The position numbers and the translations under genes are program-made. DNA of 64,000 nt from Rhabdothermincola_A sp041688815 (GTDB taxonomy: Bacteria > Actinomycetota > Acidimicrobiia > Acidimicrobiales > Acidimicrobilacustridaceae), in contig JBDNHK010000089.1 in assembly GCA_041688815.1 (NCBI GenBank), forward strand, positions 1-64,000. Direction: 5' to 3'. Positions 26,114 through 34,992 of this stretch are shown here, one piece after another; position 1 is the first letter of the stretch; every line of letters begins with the position of its first letter. The notes below the pieces were generated by a model, which worked only from the letters and a program-made list of their open reading frames with translations, searched no databases and had not been told where the DNA came from.

Positions 26114-27499
26114 TCAGCCGGCCTCGGCGCGGGCCACCCACCAGGCATCGAGGCGCCTCGTGGCTTCCATCTCACCGAGCGGCCCCTCCTCGAGGCGCAG
26201 CTCGAGAAGGAAATCGAGGGCCTGGCCGACATCGCGACCCGGACCCAGCCCGAGGTGGGCCATCACCTGGTTGCCATCGAGTTCGGGGCGGATGGCGTCC
26301 AGTTCCTCCCGGGCGGCGAGCTCGGCGATGCGTTCCTCGAGGTCGTCCATCCGCTGCGCGAGCATGCGGGCCTTGCGTTCGTTGCGAGTGGTGCAGTCAC
26401 AACGGGTCAACTCGATGAGCTGGGGCAGGAGGGGACCGGCGTCGCGAACGAATCGCCGCACCGCGGAATCGGTCCAACCCATCTTGTAGGTGTGGAAGCG
26501 GAGGTGGAGAAAGACCAGTCGCGACACGGTCTCGACGTCGTCGCTCGAATACTTCAGCGCCTTCATGCGCTCGCGGGTCATGCGAGCGCCCACCACCTCG
26601 TGGTGGTGGAACGACACCTTGCCCTGCTCGAACGATCGGGTTCGGGGTTTGCCGACGTCGTGGTACAGCGCCGAGAGCCGCACGATGCGCTCCGGCTGGG
26701 TGTTGCCGACCACGGCGATGGTGTGGGTGAGAACGTCCTTGTGCCGATGGATCGGATCCTGTTCCAGGCGCATCTTCGACAGCTCGGGCAGGAAGCGATC
26801 GATCAGCCCGGTCTCGACGAGGAACCACAGGCCCGGTGCCGGGTCCGGCACGACGATGAGCTTGTCGAACTCGTCACGGATCCGTTCGGCCGACACGATC
26901 GAGAGACGTTCGGCCATCGACGACACCGCCGACACGAGGGCCGGGTCGGCCACCAACCCGTACCCGGCGATGAAGCGAGCAGCCCGCAGCATGCGCAAGG
27001 GGTCGTCGGAGAAGGAGATCTCGGGCTCCAACGGTGTCCGCAATCGGCGGGCGGCCAGGTCGGCGACGCCGTCGAACGGGTCGATCAGTTTCGGCTCGGG
27101 CAGCGCCAACGCCATGGCGTTGACCGTGAAGTCACGCCGTGACAGGTCGGCGTCGACCACCCCGGAGAACACCACCTCGGGCTGGCGCGAATCGGGCGAG
27201 TACGCCTCGGCCCGGTGGGTGGTGATCTCGTAGTCCCATCCGTCGCGACGACAACCGATGGTGCCGAACCGTTCACCCTGGGCCCACACCGAGTCGGCCC
27301 AGCCCTGCACCAACCGCTTGGTGTCCTCCGGACGGGCGTCGGTGGTGAGATCGATGTCGCGGCCTCCTTCGAGGTCCTGGCCGAGCAGCAGGTCGCGAAC
27401 GACCCCGCCCACCAGGTAGATCGCGAACCCCTCGTCGGCGAACAGCGCAGCGAGAGGTGAGACCCGATCGAGCACGGGCTGGAGACGATCGGGGATCAC
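26114..27499 (-). CDS. cca: CCA-adding tRNA nucleotidyltransferase
   Basis: This enzyme adds or repairs the 3' CCA of tRNAs. The 461-residue protein has the class II nucleotidyltransferase head: YLVGGVVRDLLLGQ, RDIDLTTDARPEDTKRLV, the FGTIG strand, DLSRRDFTVNAMALAL, FSDDPLRMLRAARFIAGYGL and SAERIRDEF. It then has an HD domain (HKDVLTHTIAVVGN and LSALYHDVGKPRTR). This corresponds to mycobacterial Rv3907c, which occupies the same place relative to the DUF6049 gene. The GTG at 27499 is favoured by a TAGCCT box 8 bases before it; a GTG at 27505 is also in frame. Confidence 0.93.
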   Translation of the reverse strand: MIPDRLQPVLDRVSPLAALFADEGFAIYLVGGVVRDLLLGQDLEGGRDIDLTTDARPEDTKRLVQGWADSVWAQGERFGTIGCRRDGWDYEITTHRAEAYSPDSRQPEVVFSGVVDADLSRRDFTVNAMALALPEPKLIDPFDGVADLAARRLRTPLEPEISFSDDPLRMLRAARFIAGYGLVADPALVSAVSSMAERLSIVSAERIRDEFDKLIVVPDPAPGLWFLVETGLIDRFLPELSKMRLEQDPIHRHKDVLTHTIAVVGNTQPERIVRLSALYHDVGKPRTRSFEQGKVSFHHHEVVGARMTRERMKALKYSSDDVETVSRLVFLHLRFHTYKMGWTDSAVRRFVRDAGPLLPQLIELTRCDCTTRNERKARMLAQRMDDLEERIAELAAREELDAIRPELDGNQVMAHLGLGPGRDVGQALDFLLELRLEEGPLGEMEATRRLDAWWVARAEAG

Positions 27500-27507
27500 G
27501 GCCACCG

Positions 27508-27513
27508 AGGCTA
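27508..27513 (-). promoter_or_regulatory. -10 box TAGCCT before cca, likely leaderless promoter
   Basis: TAGCCT on the minus strand is 8 bases before the GTG at 27499. This spacing, rather than a ribosome site, decides the start chosen for cca. Confidence 0.35.
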
Positions 27514-27557
27514 CCGGCGGCGGCGTTGCCCCCGAGCTGGTGCCGGTCGAACCAGAG

Positions 27558-28571
27558 TCAAGTGAAGCCGGCGGCGGCCCGCATCCGCACCACCGCGTCG
27601 ACCACGGTGGCGCCCGGTCCCCCGGCCGTCGCGGTCTCGGGCCGGTAAGAACCCCCGACGAGGGCACTGAGAGCCGCCCCGCTCGACATGGCCAGCGCCT
27701 CGAGGTCGTAGCCGCCTTCCAGGTACACGATGCAGCGCCCGACCGGCACCATCGACACGAGCTCGGCGGTGAGGTCGGCGTAGTCCCCCGCCGACAGCGC
27801 CAGTCCGGTGAGCGGGTCACGCCGGTGGGCATCGAAGCCCGCCGACACGAGAAGCCATGTCGGCTGCCAGCGCTCGACGAGAGGCCGGACGACCTCGTCG
27901 AGTCCGGCCCGCATCACGTCGCCCGTCGCGCCTCGCGGCAGCGGGAAGTTGATCGTCGAACCGGCCCCGTCACCCCAGCCCGTCTCGTCGAGGGCGCCCG
28001 TCCCCGGGTAGAGCGGGTACTCGTGGAACGACACGTAGACCACCCGCGAGTCGGCGAAGAACGCGTCCTGGGTGCCGTTGCCGTGGTGGGCGTCGTAGTC
28101 GACGATCAGGACCCGTTCCCCCCGGTCGGCCAGGGCCGCGGCGGTGACGGCCACGTTGTTGACGAGGCAGAACCCCATCGGTCGGCGCGGGGTGGCGTGA
28201 TGACCGGGTGGGCGCACCGCACAGAACGCCACGTCGCCATCACCGGCGTCGAGACGCCTCACCGCGTCGAGACCGGCCCCGGCGGCCCGCAGCAGCGCCG
28301 CGAACGAGTCCTCACCCAGCACGGTGTCGGCGTCGAGGTGCCCGCCTCCGGCCGACGCGAACTCCTCGAGCGCCAGCAGATACCGGCCCGGGTGGACCCG
28401 CTCGATGGCGGCCCACGGGGCCGGCTCGGGCTCGAAGGCGACCAGCGCATCCCTGATGCCGGCCGCCTCGATGCCCTCCATCACGGCGGTCAGACGCTCG
28501 GGTCGCTCCGGATGACCGTGGCCGGTGTCGTGGAGCAGGAACTGCGGGTGCGAGGCCACGAGGATGGTCAC
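27558..28571 (-). CDS. Histone-deacetylase-family (AcuC/acetylpolyamine-type) zinc amidohydrolase
   Basis: The 337-residue protein has the full HDAC active site: GHGHPERPERL near the start, VRPPGHHATPRRPMGFCLVN, the zinc motif VDYDAHHGNGTQDAFF, YVSFHEYPLYPGTG and LVSAGFDAHRRDPL, then CIVYLEGGYDLEAL. Bacterial members deacetylate acetyl-CoA synthetase or acetylpolyamines; which applies here is not visible. The GTG at 28571 gives the normal N-terminus (VTILVASHPQFLLHDTGH) and follows a TAACGT box by 7 bases. It is divergent from the GNAT gene, a possible acetylation/deacetylation pairing. Confidence 0.9.
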   Translation of the reverse strand: MTILVASHPQFLLHDTGHGHPERPERLTAVMEGIEAAGIRDALVAFEPEPAPWAAIERVHPGRYLLALEEFASAGGGHLDADTVLGEDSFAALLRAAGAGLDAVRRLDAGDGDVAFCAVRPPGHHATPRRPMGFCLVNNVAVTAAALADRGERVLIVDYDAHHGNGTQDAFFADSRVVYVSFHEYPLYPGTGALDETGWGDGAGSTINFPLPRGATGDVMRAGLDEVVRPLVERWQPTWLLVSAGFDAHRRDPLTGLALSAGDYADLTAELVSMVPVGRCIVYLEGGYDLEALAMSSGAALSALVGGSYRPETATAGGPGATVVDAVVRMRAAAGFT

Positions 28572-28578
28572 GCCCGAG

Positions 28579-28584
28579 ACGTTA
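28579..28584 (-). promoter_or_regulatory. -10 box TAACGT, likely leaderless promoter of the HDAC-family gene
   Basis: TAACGT on the minus strand, 7 bases before the GTG at 28571. It lies in the 74-base gap shared with the divergent GNAT gene. Confidence 0.4.
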
Positions 28585-28645
28585 CCGATCCGGGGTGCGA
28601 GAACCCCGAGCCGCATCGGTCGTATCGTGAAGCCCGGAAGCGACC

Positions 28646-29377
28646 ATGCGACGACTCGACACCCTCTCCTCCGGCGCGGACCGGCTGCGTTCGGGCCCCT
28701 GGAGGGGCGACCACAGCGTGGCGATGCTGAGCCCGAACCCCGGCGTCACTCCGACGCAGGCCTCTCTCGATCGCGCCATCGTCGAGATGCAGGCACGGGG
28801 CTACCGGGCCGTGTTGACCCCTGCGCTCACCGTCATCGAGCAGCAGCCCTTCCTCACCCACGGCTTCACCGTCCACGAACACCTCCACCTCCTGCGCCAC
28901 CCCCTGGTCGAGATCCCATCGGTCCGTCACCCCCGGGTACGCCTGAGACGCGGGCGACACCGCGACGCCGCCGCCGTGCTCGACGTCGACGGTCAGGCCT
29001 TCGACCAGTTCTGGCGATTCGACCGCGCCGGACTGGCCGACGCCCGAGGCGCCACGCCCACCCACCGTTTCCGGGTGGCCACCGCTGACGGGAACATCGT
29101 CGGCTACCACGTCACCGGTCGGGGCGGGGCACTCGGCTACCTCCAGCGCCTGGCCGTGCGGCCAGACCTCCACGGTGAGGGAGTAGGAACGGCGCTCATC
29201 GGTGACTCCCTCGGCTGGTCGCGTCGTCGAGGGTGCACCTCGGTCATGGTCAACACCCAGGAGACCAACGACCGGGCGATGCAGCTCTACGTACACCTCG
29301 GGTTCCGGCCCGAACTCCACGGGTTGGCGGTCCTCGAGCACCCCCTCGATGGGGCGTCGTCCGAGCCGGCCGGATGA
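28646..29377 (+). CDS. GNAT-family N-acetyltransferase
   Basis: The 243-residue protein has a C-terminal GNAT domain: AVLDVDGQAFDQFWRFD, GYHVTGRGGALGYLQRLAV, the acetyl-CoA loop RPDLHGEGVGTALIGDSLG, SVMVNTQETNDRAMQLY and LGFRPELHG. The N-terminal 100 residues (GDHSVAMLSPNPGV, GYRAVLTPALTVIEQQPFLT) look like a second, degenerate GNAT-type half. The acceptor is unknown. Its TGA overlaps the ATG of the DUF6049 gene, so the two are translationally coupled. Confidence 0.85.
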   Translation: MRRLDTLSSGADRLRSGPWRGDHSVAMLSPNPGVTPTQASLDRAIVEMQARGYRAVLTPALTVIEQQPFLTHGFTVHEHLHLLRHPLVEIPSVRHPRVRLRRGRHRDAAAVLDVDGQAFDQFWRFDRAGLADARGATPTHRFRVATADGNIVGYHVTGRGGALGYLQRLAVRPDLHGEGVGTALIGDSLGWSRRRGCTSVMVNTQETNDRAMQLYVHLGFRPELHGLAVLEHPLDGASSEPAG

Positions 29378-31503
29378 GATCGAGGCGGCGCGAACGGCCG
29401 TCGATCAGGTTGCTCGCCGTGTGGTCGAGCATCCTCGCCATCGGCATCACCATGGCCGGATCGGTAGCGCTCGCTCAATCGTCGCCCGCCCCGGTGGGCT
29501 CGAACGAGGGTCGGGCCGGCCCCACGTTGACCCTCGTGACCCAGAGCGCCTGGGTGGCGCCCAACGGTGAACTGGTCCTGCGGATAAAGCCCTCGGCGGT
29601 CGCTTCCACCGCCGTCATTCGAACCCAGATCTACCCGGAGGTCGACGGTCGCATCCGCTTCGAACGCTCTCTGCGCGGCGAGGGTCTCAGCTCCCCGCTG
29701 CGCCCGGGCCCGGCCCCGTTCGCCCTGGCCGACGCCTCGATCCTGACCGACGGGTCCGTACAGATCGTGGTTCCGGTCAGCCGGTCCGCCCCCGCGCCCG
29801 AAGGAGGGGTGGTGCTCACCGGCCCCGGGGTCCACCCGGTCATGGTGAGCGCGATCGGCCCCGACGGCTCCGAGCTCACCCGTCTCATCACCCACCTCAT
29901 TCGCCTCCCCACGACCGACACCACCGGGCCGTCGCTGGCGGTGGGCACCATCGTCGCGTTCGACGGCCAGGTGCGACCGACGCCCGACGGCATCCCCACC
30001 CTGTCGGCCGACGACACCGAACGGGCGACCACCCAGATCGACGCCCTGAGCACATGGCCGGCCGTGGGGCTCACCATCGATCCCAAGCCGGCAGTGATCG
30101 CCGCCCTCGACGCCGACCCCGCGTCACGACCCGACGTCGCCTCGTTGCGGTCCCACCTGGCCGGCCGCCAGGTGCTCGGCACCTCCTACGCCAAGGTCGA
30201 CACCGGTGCCTGGGTCAATGCCGGACTGGAACCAGAGCTCGACGACCAGCTCGCCGCCGGGTCGCTGGTCGTCAGCGCGGCCCTCGGCACCACCGCCGAT
30301 GGACGCTTCGGCGTCGCCGACCCCACCCTGACCCCAGAGGCCCTCGCCCGCCTCCGGGCCCTCGGTCTGGATCGGCTGGTGATTCCCACCGACCAACTCG
30401 GTCCGCTGCCCGACCAGCAGACCGTCACCTTCACCGAGCAGTTCGACATCACCGACAGCAGCGGTCAGGCGATCCGAGGCATCACTGCCGATCAGGCCCT
30501 GGCCGCCCGACTCCGAGCCACCGAGGACCCCGTGCTCAACGGTCACCGGGTGCTGGCCGACCTCGCGGTGCTCTACAACGACGAGCCCGGCATCAGCCGG
30601 GGTGTCGCGCTCGCCGTCGGTTCCGATCTCCCGCCGGCCACCCTCGAAGTGCTGATGGCCGCCTTCACGGTACGCACCCCAACGGGATCCGATGCCCGGG
30701 CGATCGTCAGCCCGGTCACGCTGGACGATCTGTTCCGCACCACCGAAACGGCCACGACGGTCACCCGGGGGCGAACCACGACCCTCACCCGCGCGTACCT
30801 CTCGGCCCCACCGGCGCCCCTCGGCGCCTACCCCGCCCGCCGACGTTCCATCGCCCGCGACGTGGAGGGGTTCCGGTCGCTCACCGAGCCGATGCCCGGA
30901 TCGGCCGACGGCCTCGACCGCATGCTCTTGCTCGCGGACGCCGCCGATCTCAGCGCCGAGGAACGCAAAGGGATCCTCGCTCAGGTCGACACCCGGATCG
31001 AGTCGGTGACCGACGAGATCGTCGCCCCACTCCAGCAGTTCGTGACCCTCACGTCGCGGTCAGGCAAGATCCCCCTCAACCTCGAGAACCGATCGGCGCT
31101 CCCGGTACGCGTCCACGTGATGCTGGCCAGCCCCAAGCTCGAGTTCCCCGACGGCGACGTGATCGACACCGTGCTCCCGGCCGCCACCACCACCCGCCTC
31201 GACGTCCAGGTCACCACCCGGGCATCCGGGGCATTCCCGCTCGAGGTCTCGGTGCGGTCCCCCGACGACGTCCTCGAGGTGGCCACCACCCGCTTCACGG
31301 TGCGATCCACCGCAATCTCCGGTGCGGGTCTGGTCCTCTCGATCGGGGCGGGACTCTTCCTCCTCGTGTGGTGGGCTCGCCACTTCCGCAAAGCCCGCCG
31401 GGCCCAGAAGCTCGTCGACTCCAGCCATCCGACCCTGTCGGGCCACGCCCCTGCCACCGCCACCGAGGATGCCGAGGGGTACGCTCCCGCACACATCGAC
31501 TGA
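29374..31503 (+). CDS. DUF6049-family secreted/membrane-anchored protein (Rv3909-like)
   Basis: This 709-residue protein has an N-terminal signal (LLAVWSSILAIGITMAGSVA), a large extracytoplasmic region with a beta-sandwich-like start (LTLVTQSAWVAPNGELVLRI), a middle region around SADDTERATTQIDALSTWPA that may be glycosidase- or deacetylase-like, and a C-terminal anchor helix (GAGLVLSIGAGLFLLVWWA) followed by basic residues. Its place after cca matches mycobacterial Rv3909, which belongs to the MurJ neighbourhood. In mycobacteria murJ follows; here DegV and a kinase follow. No enzymatic function is established for the family. Confidence 0.82.
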   Translation: MRSRRRERPSIRLLAVWSSILAIGITMAGSVALAQSSPAPVGSNEGRAGPTLTLVTQSAWVAPNGELVLRIKPSAVASTAVIRTQIYPEVDGRIRFERSLRGEGLSSPLRPGPAPFALADASILTDGSVQIVVPVSRSAPAPEGGVVLTGPGVHPVMVSAIGPDGSELTRLITHLIRLPTTDTTGPSLAVGTIVAFDGQVRPTPDGIPTLSADDTERATTQIDALSTWPAVGLTIDPKPAVIAALDADPASRPDVASLRSHLAGRQVLGTSYAKVDTGAWVNAGLEPELDDQLAAGSLVVSAALGTTADGRFGVADPTLTPEALARLRALGLDRLVIPTDQLGPLPDQQTVTFTEQFDITDSSGQAIRGITADQALAARLRATEDPVLNGHRVLADLAVLYNDEPGISRGVALAVGSDLPPATLEVLMAAFTVRTPTGSDARAIVSPVTLDDLFRTTETATTVTRGRTTTLTRAYLSAPPAPLGAYPARRRSIARDVEGFRSLTEPMPGSADGLDRMLLLADAADLSAEERKGILAQVDTRIESVTDEIVAPLQQFVTLTSRSGKIPLNLENRSALPVRVHVMLASPKLEFPDGDVIDTVLPAATTTRLDVQVTTRASGAFPLEVSVRSPDDVLEVATTRFTVRSTAISGAGLVLSIGAGLFLLVWWARHFRKARRAQKLVDSSHPTLSGHAPATATEDAEGYAPAHID

Positions 31504-31514
31504 AACGGGGGGCT

Positions 31515-32354
31515 ATGGCCGGGGTTCACATCGTCACCGACAGCTCATGTGATCTGAGCGAAGAAGACACCACCAGGTTCGGGATCGGAGTCGTGCCGCT
31601 CAGCATCCGGTTCGGCGACGACGAGTACGTCGACCGTGAGGAGCTGAGCGTCGAGCGGTTCTACTCACTCATGGCCTCCACCGGGGTCCTCCCCGAGACG
31701 GCGGCGCCATCACCCGGTCGTTTCGAACAGGAGTTCCGCGCCGCCGCCACAGCCGGAGCCGACGCAGTGGTGTGCATCAACATCTCCAGCGCGCTGTCGG
31801 CCACGATGCAGTCGGCGCAGGCTGCCGCCCGGTCCCTCGAGGGAGAGATCGACGTACGCGTCATCGACAGTCGCTCGATCACCGGAGGACTGGGCACCAT
31901 GGTGATCACCGCGGCCGAGGCCGCCGCCGACGGTGCCGACGCCGACGCGATCGTCGCGCTGGTCGAGGCGATGATCTCCCGAACCGACGTGTACGGGGCC
32001 CTCAACACGCTCGACAACCTGAAGAAGGGTGGGCGCATCGGGGGCGCCCAGGCCATGCTCGGCTCTCTGCTGTCGGTCAAGCCTCTGATCCGGATCGTCG
32101 ACGGCGCCGTCGAAGAGGCCGGCAAGCCCCGCACCCGCAAACGCGAACTGGAGACCCTCCGGGACCGGCTCTACGAGGCCGGGGACGTCGAGTCCCTCTC
32201 GGTACTGCACGGCGAAGCCGACGACTACGACGAGTTCCTCGACATGATCTCCGACCGCTACCCGCGTGACACCATCAGACAGGGCAAGATCGGCGCCGTC
32301 ATCGGCGCCCACGGTGGGCCCGGCGTCATCGGGATCTGCTTCCTGAGACCGTGA
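31515..32354 (+). CDS. DegV-family fatty-acid-binding protein
   Basis: DegV/FakB-type proteins carry a fatty acid for phosphorylation by FakA. The 279-residue protein has VHIVTDSSCDLSEED at the start, VVPLSIRFGDDEY, the hinge TAAPSPGRFEQEF, CINISSALSATMQSAQAAA, RVIDSRSITGGLG, LDNLKKGGRIGGAQAMLGSL and IGAHGGPGVIGICF at the end. These are the family marks for lipid and polar head contacts. A GGGGGG stretch precedes the ATG. No fakA (DAK-domain kinase) gene is in the window, so its pathway here is open. Confidence 0.9.
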   Translation: MAGVHIVTDSSCDLSEEDTTRFGIGVVPLSIRFGDDEYVDREELSVERFYSLMASTGVLPETAAPSPGRFEQEFRAAATAGADAVVCINISSALSATMQSAQAAARSLEGEIDVRVIDSRSITGGLGTMVITAAEAAADGADADAIVALVEAMISRTDVYGALNTLDNLKKGGRIGGAQAMLGSLLSVKPLIRIVDGAVEEAGKPRTRKRELETLRDRLYEAGDVESLSVLHGEADDYDEFLDMISDRYPRDTIRQGKIGAVIGAHGGPGVIGICFLRP

Positions 32355-32376
32355 CGGTCGCGGCCTCGGGCGACGG

Positions 32377-33549
32377 GTGAGCACCGGCCTCGAACCGGGG
32401 CGACTGGTTGGTGGTCGCTACCGCCTCGACGTCCTCCTCGCCCGGGGAGGCATGGCCGAGGTGTGGCAGGCCATCGACCAGACCCTCGGTCGGGCGGTTG
32501 CAGTCAAGATGCTCCACCCCCACCTGGCCGGCGACGTCGAGTTCAGGGACCGCTTCCGGCGCGAAGCCGTCGCCGTCGCCCGCCTCGTGCACCCCAACAT
32601 CGTCGCCATCTACGACACCTGTCGGGACGACGGCGCCGACGCCATCGTGATGGAACTCGTCCGCGGGCGAACCCTTCGCGACTTTCTCGACGAGCGCCAT
32701 CGGCTCGAGCCCGTCGAAGTCGTCCACATCGGCATCCAAGTTGCCGCCGCCCTCGACTGTGCGCACCGGGCCGGGGTGATCCACCGAGATGTAAAGCCGG
32801 CAAACATTCTTCTCTCCGATGACGGACGGGTGCTTGTCACCGACTTCGGCATCGCGAAGATCCTCGACGGTGCCGACAGGACCACCTCTTCGAACCTGCT
32901 CGGTACGGTCAAGTACGTCGCTCCAGAACAAGTCGACGGCCTCTCCGTCGATGCCCGCACCGACGTGTACGCCGTCGGCGCCGTCCTCTACGAATGCCTG
33001 GCCGGGGTCCCACCGTTCCTCCGTGACTCACCGGCCGCGACGGCACTGGCGCGCCTGAACCAGGTGCCTCAGCGCCCATCGCAGCGGACGGCAGGGGTTT
33101 CCGCGTCGCTCGACGCGCCCATCATGCGGGCCCTGGCCACCCGCCCCGCCGACCGATTCGACGGGGCCGATGAACTGCGGGCCACCCTGCAGACCATGGC
33201 CCTCGAAGCACCGTGCGGCGATCCCACGATCGTCGTGACGCTCGACCCGATCCCCTCATCGTTCCCGATCCAGAACCGGGCCCCGCTGGAAGCGCCTCGA
33301 GTGGCGACGCGCCGGCGCTCGACGACCGGCGTCGTGATCGCCCTCCTGATCACCACCGCTCTCGTCATCGTGGCGCTCCTGGTTTCGTCCACCCGCTTCG
33401 GACGGCAACTGTTCGACGCCGCCGCACCGACCACCGCTGTGATCACCGTCGGCCCCCCAACCACCTCGGAACTGCTCTTCCGGTTCACCGATCTCGGGGC
33501 CGGTCCGCCGTACCGCATGACGGTGACCGACGTGATCCTGGAGGGCTGA
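32377..33549 (+). CDS. PknB-like transmembrane Ser/Thr protein kinase
   Basis: The 390-residue protein starts with a Hanks-type kinase domain (about 12-275): YRLDVLLARGGMAEVWQA (glycine loop), VAVKMLHPHL with the ATP-binding Lys, RFRREAVAVARLVHPNIVAI, VIHRDVKPANILL (catalytic loop), VTDFGIAKIL and LGTVKYVAPEQVDG. A juxtamembrane basic stretch leads to one helix (TGVVIALLITTALVIVALLV) and a short outside tail of about 60 residues, without PASTA repeats. The start is GTG. It is followed closely by the sigma factor gene; control of the sigma/anti-sigma pair or of the CwlM-like protein is a reasonable guess only. Confidence 0.92.
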   Translation: MSTGLEPGRLVGGRYRLDVLLARGGMAEVWQAIDQTLGRAVAVKMLHPHLAGDVEFRDRFRREAVAVARLVHPNIVAIYDTCRDDGADAIVMELVRGRTLRDFLDERHRLEPVEVVHIGIQVAAALDCAHRAGVIHRDVKPANILLSDDGRVLVTDFGIAKILDGADRTTSSNLLGTVKYVAPEQVDGLSVDARTDVYAVGAVLYECLAGVPPFLRDSPAATALARLNQVPQRPSQRTAGVSASLDAPIMRALATRPADRFDGADELRATLQTMALEAPCGDPTIVVTLDPIPSSFPIQNRAPLEAPRVATRRRSTTGVVIALLITTALVIVALLVSSTRFGRQLFDAAAPTTAVITVGPPTTSELLFRFTDLGAGPPYRMTVTDVILEG

Positions 33550-33577
33550 GATCGATCCGCCCGTCACCGACGCCGCC

Positions 33578-34177
33578 GTGCTCGCCGCAGCCCAACGCGG
33601 CGAACGCGACGCGCTCGAGGCACTCCTTCGCCACCAACAACCGGCGATCCACGCCGTGTGCCGCCGCATCACCGGCAACGACACCGACGCCGCCGATGCG
33701 ACCCAGGACGCCCTCATCGCCATCGTCAAGGGCCTCCCCCGCTTCGACGGCCGATCCGCCTTCTCCACCTGGGTGTACCGAGTCGCGACCAACGCCGCTC
33801 TCGACGAGGTACGCCGCCGCGGCCGTCGACCCGTGGCGGTCGTCGATACTGAATCGGACCGGGCCTCAGCGGCCCGGCATCGAGCCAACGCCCTCGGTGA
33901 CGACCCCGCCAACCGGGTGAGTGACTGCGTGGACCTCGACCGTGCCCTCCAACAACTCCCTTTGGACTTCCGCGCCCCGGTGGTGCTTCGCGACCTGCTC
34001 GGTCTCGACTACGCCGAGATCGCCTCCGTCCTGGGCATCCCCGCCGGAACCGTTCGCTCCCGCATCTCTCGGGGACGCGCCGCCCTGGCCCGAGCACTGC
34101 CCCAACCGATAGAAGGACCCGCGGCAGGGAACTGGACGCGACCGACCGACGTCGAAGAGGCGAACCACCATGACTGA
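33578..34177 (+). CDS. ECF RNA polymerase sigma factor (SigM-like position)
   Basis: The 199-residue ECF sigma factor has region 2 as LEALLRHQQPAIHAVCRRIT, DATQDALIAIVKGLPRFDGR and SAFSTWVYRVATNAALDEVR, and region 4 as LPLDFRAPVVLRDLLGLDYA plus EIASVLGIPAGTVRSRISRG. The linker between them contains a Cys (SDCVDL). The position before trxB-trxA and after the DUF6049/kinase genes matches sigM in mycobacteria. The GTG at 33578 is the only plausible standard start. The 3' end overlaps the next gene by 8 bases, the common arrangement for a sigma and its anti-sigma. Confidence 0.92.
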   Translation: MLAAAQRGERDALEALLRHQQPAIHAVCRRITGNDTDAADATQDALIAIVKGLPRFDGRSAFSTWVYRVATNAALDEVRRRGRRPVAVVDTESDRASAARHRANALGDDPANRVSDCVDLDRALQQLPLDFRAPVVLRDLLGLDYAEIASVLGIPAGTVRSRISRGRAALARALPQPIEGPAAGNWTRPTDVEEANHHD

Positions 34178-34943
34178 GCCCACGCCCCCCCTCGACGTCG
34201 ACGCCCTCGTCGACGCCCTCGTCGAGGACACCGCGTCGCCCGGCGAGCGGGAACGGATGGCGAACGATCCGGCGCTGTGCGCGCGCGTCGAGCACACCCG
34301 CGGGCTGCGAGCTCAGCTCGCCGAGCCTCCCCCCGAGCTCGATCCGGCGATCGTGAACCGGATGATCTCCACGGCCCTGTCGGCGACCGACGCCGGTGCC
34401 GAGCCCACGCGCGCCGCTCCCACCCGGTGGCTCGTCGCGGCGGCGCTCGTGCTGATCGTGGCCCTCGGTGCCGTCACCGTCCCCCGTCTCGCCGCCAACC
34501 GAACGAGTTCCAACACGGCGAGCAGCGTGGCGTCCACGACGGGCACGGACGCTGCGTCCGCTCCCTCGGGCGCCGACGCCGGCACCGAATCCGACCCCAC
34601 GGCCGGGCCACTGGAAGCGACCGCGCCCGCATCCGCCACCACCATGGCCTTCCTGGGCGAGGCTCCCGCCGACGAGGTGCTGCTCGACCGGGCCCGAGCC
34701 CTGCTCACCAACCCTCCCGCTTTCTCGGATCGAGCAACAGCCGCCGCCGGAGCCAGCGTCGCCCCCACCGACGAGCGCTGCCGGTCCGTCGTTCCCACCG
34801 GGGCCATCCTCACGATCATCGGCTCGGGTTCGGTGCAAGGGGAGGAACGGATCATCTTCGTCACCGCGACCGCGGGCGAGGCCGAGACCATCTGGATCAT
34901 CGAACCCACGGCCTGCACCGTGACCCGACAAACGTTCCGTTGA
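34170..34943 (+). CDS. Probable anti-sigma factor, single-pass membrane protein
   Basis: The 257-residue protein has a cytoplasmic N-terminus of about 85 residues (DALVEDTASPGERERMANDP), one membrane helix (RWLVAAALVLIVALGAVTV), a Ser/Thr/Ala-rich spacer, and an outside domain ending IIGSGSVQGEERIIFVTATA and TIWIIEPTACTVTRQTF. It overlaps the ECF sigma gene by 8 bases. It corresponds in place to RsmA (Rv3912). No zinc-finger motif is visible in the cytoplasmic part, so assignment as anti-sigma rests on context and topology. Confidence 0.72.
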   Translation: MTEPTPPLDVDALVDALVEDTASPGERERMANDPALCARVEHTRGLRAQLAEPPPELDPAIVNRMISTALSATDAGAEPTRAAPTRWLVAAALVLIVALGAVTVPRLAANRTSSNTASSVASTTGTDAASAPSGADAGTESDPTAGPLEATAPASATTMAFLGEAPADEVLLDRARALLTNPPAFSDRATAAAGASVAPTDERCRSVVPTGAILTIIGSGSVQGEERIIFVTATAGEAETIWIIEPTACTVTRQTFR

Positions 34944-34978
34944 CGCCACGTTCCGGACCCCACGGCACGGCCCACGAG

Positions 34979-34984
34979 TAGGAT
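34979..34984 (+). promoter_or_regulatory. -10 box TAGGAT, likely leaderless promoter
   Basis: TAGGAT 8 bases before the ATG at 34993, with no ribosome site between. Confidence 0.4.
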
Positions 34985-34992
34985 CGGCCCAC

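Noticed and set aside
29233..29373. Upstream extension of the DUF6049 gene into the GNAT gene
   Set aside because: The ATG at 29374 overlaps the GNAT stop and gives a proper signal peptide; the extension reads the GNAT gene in another frame.
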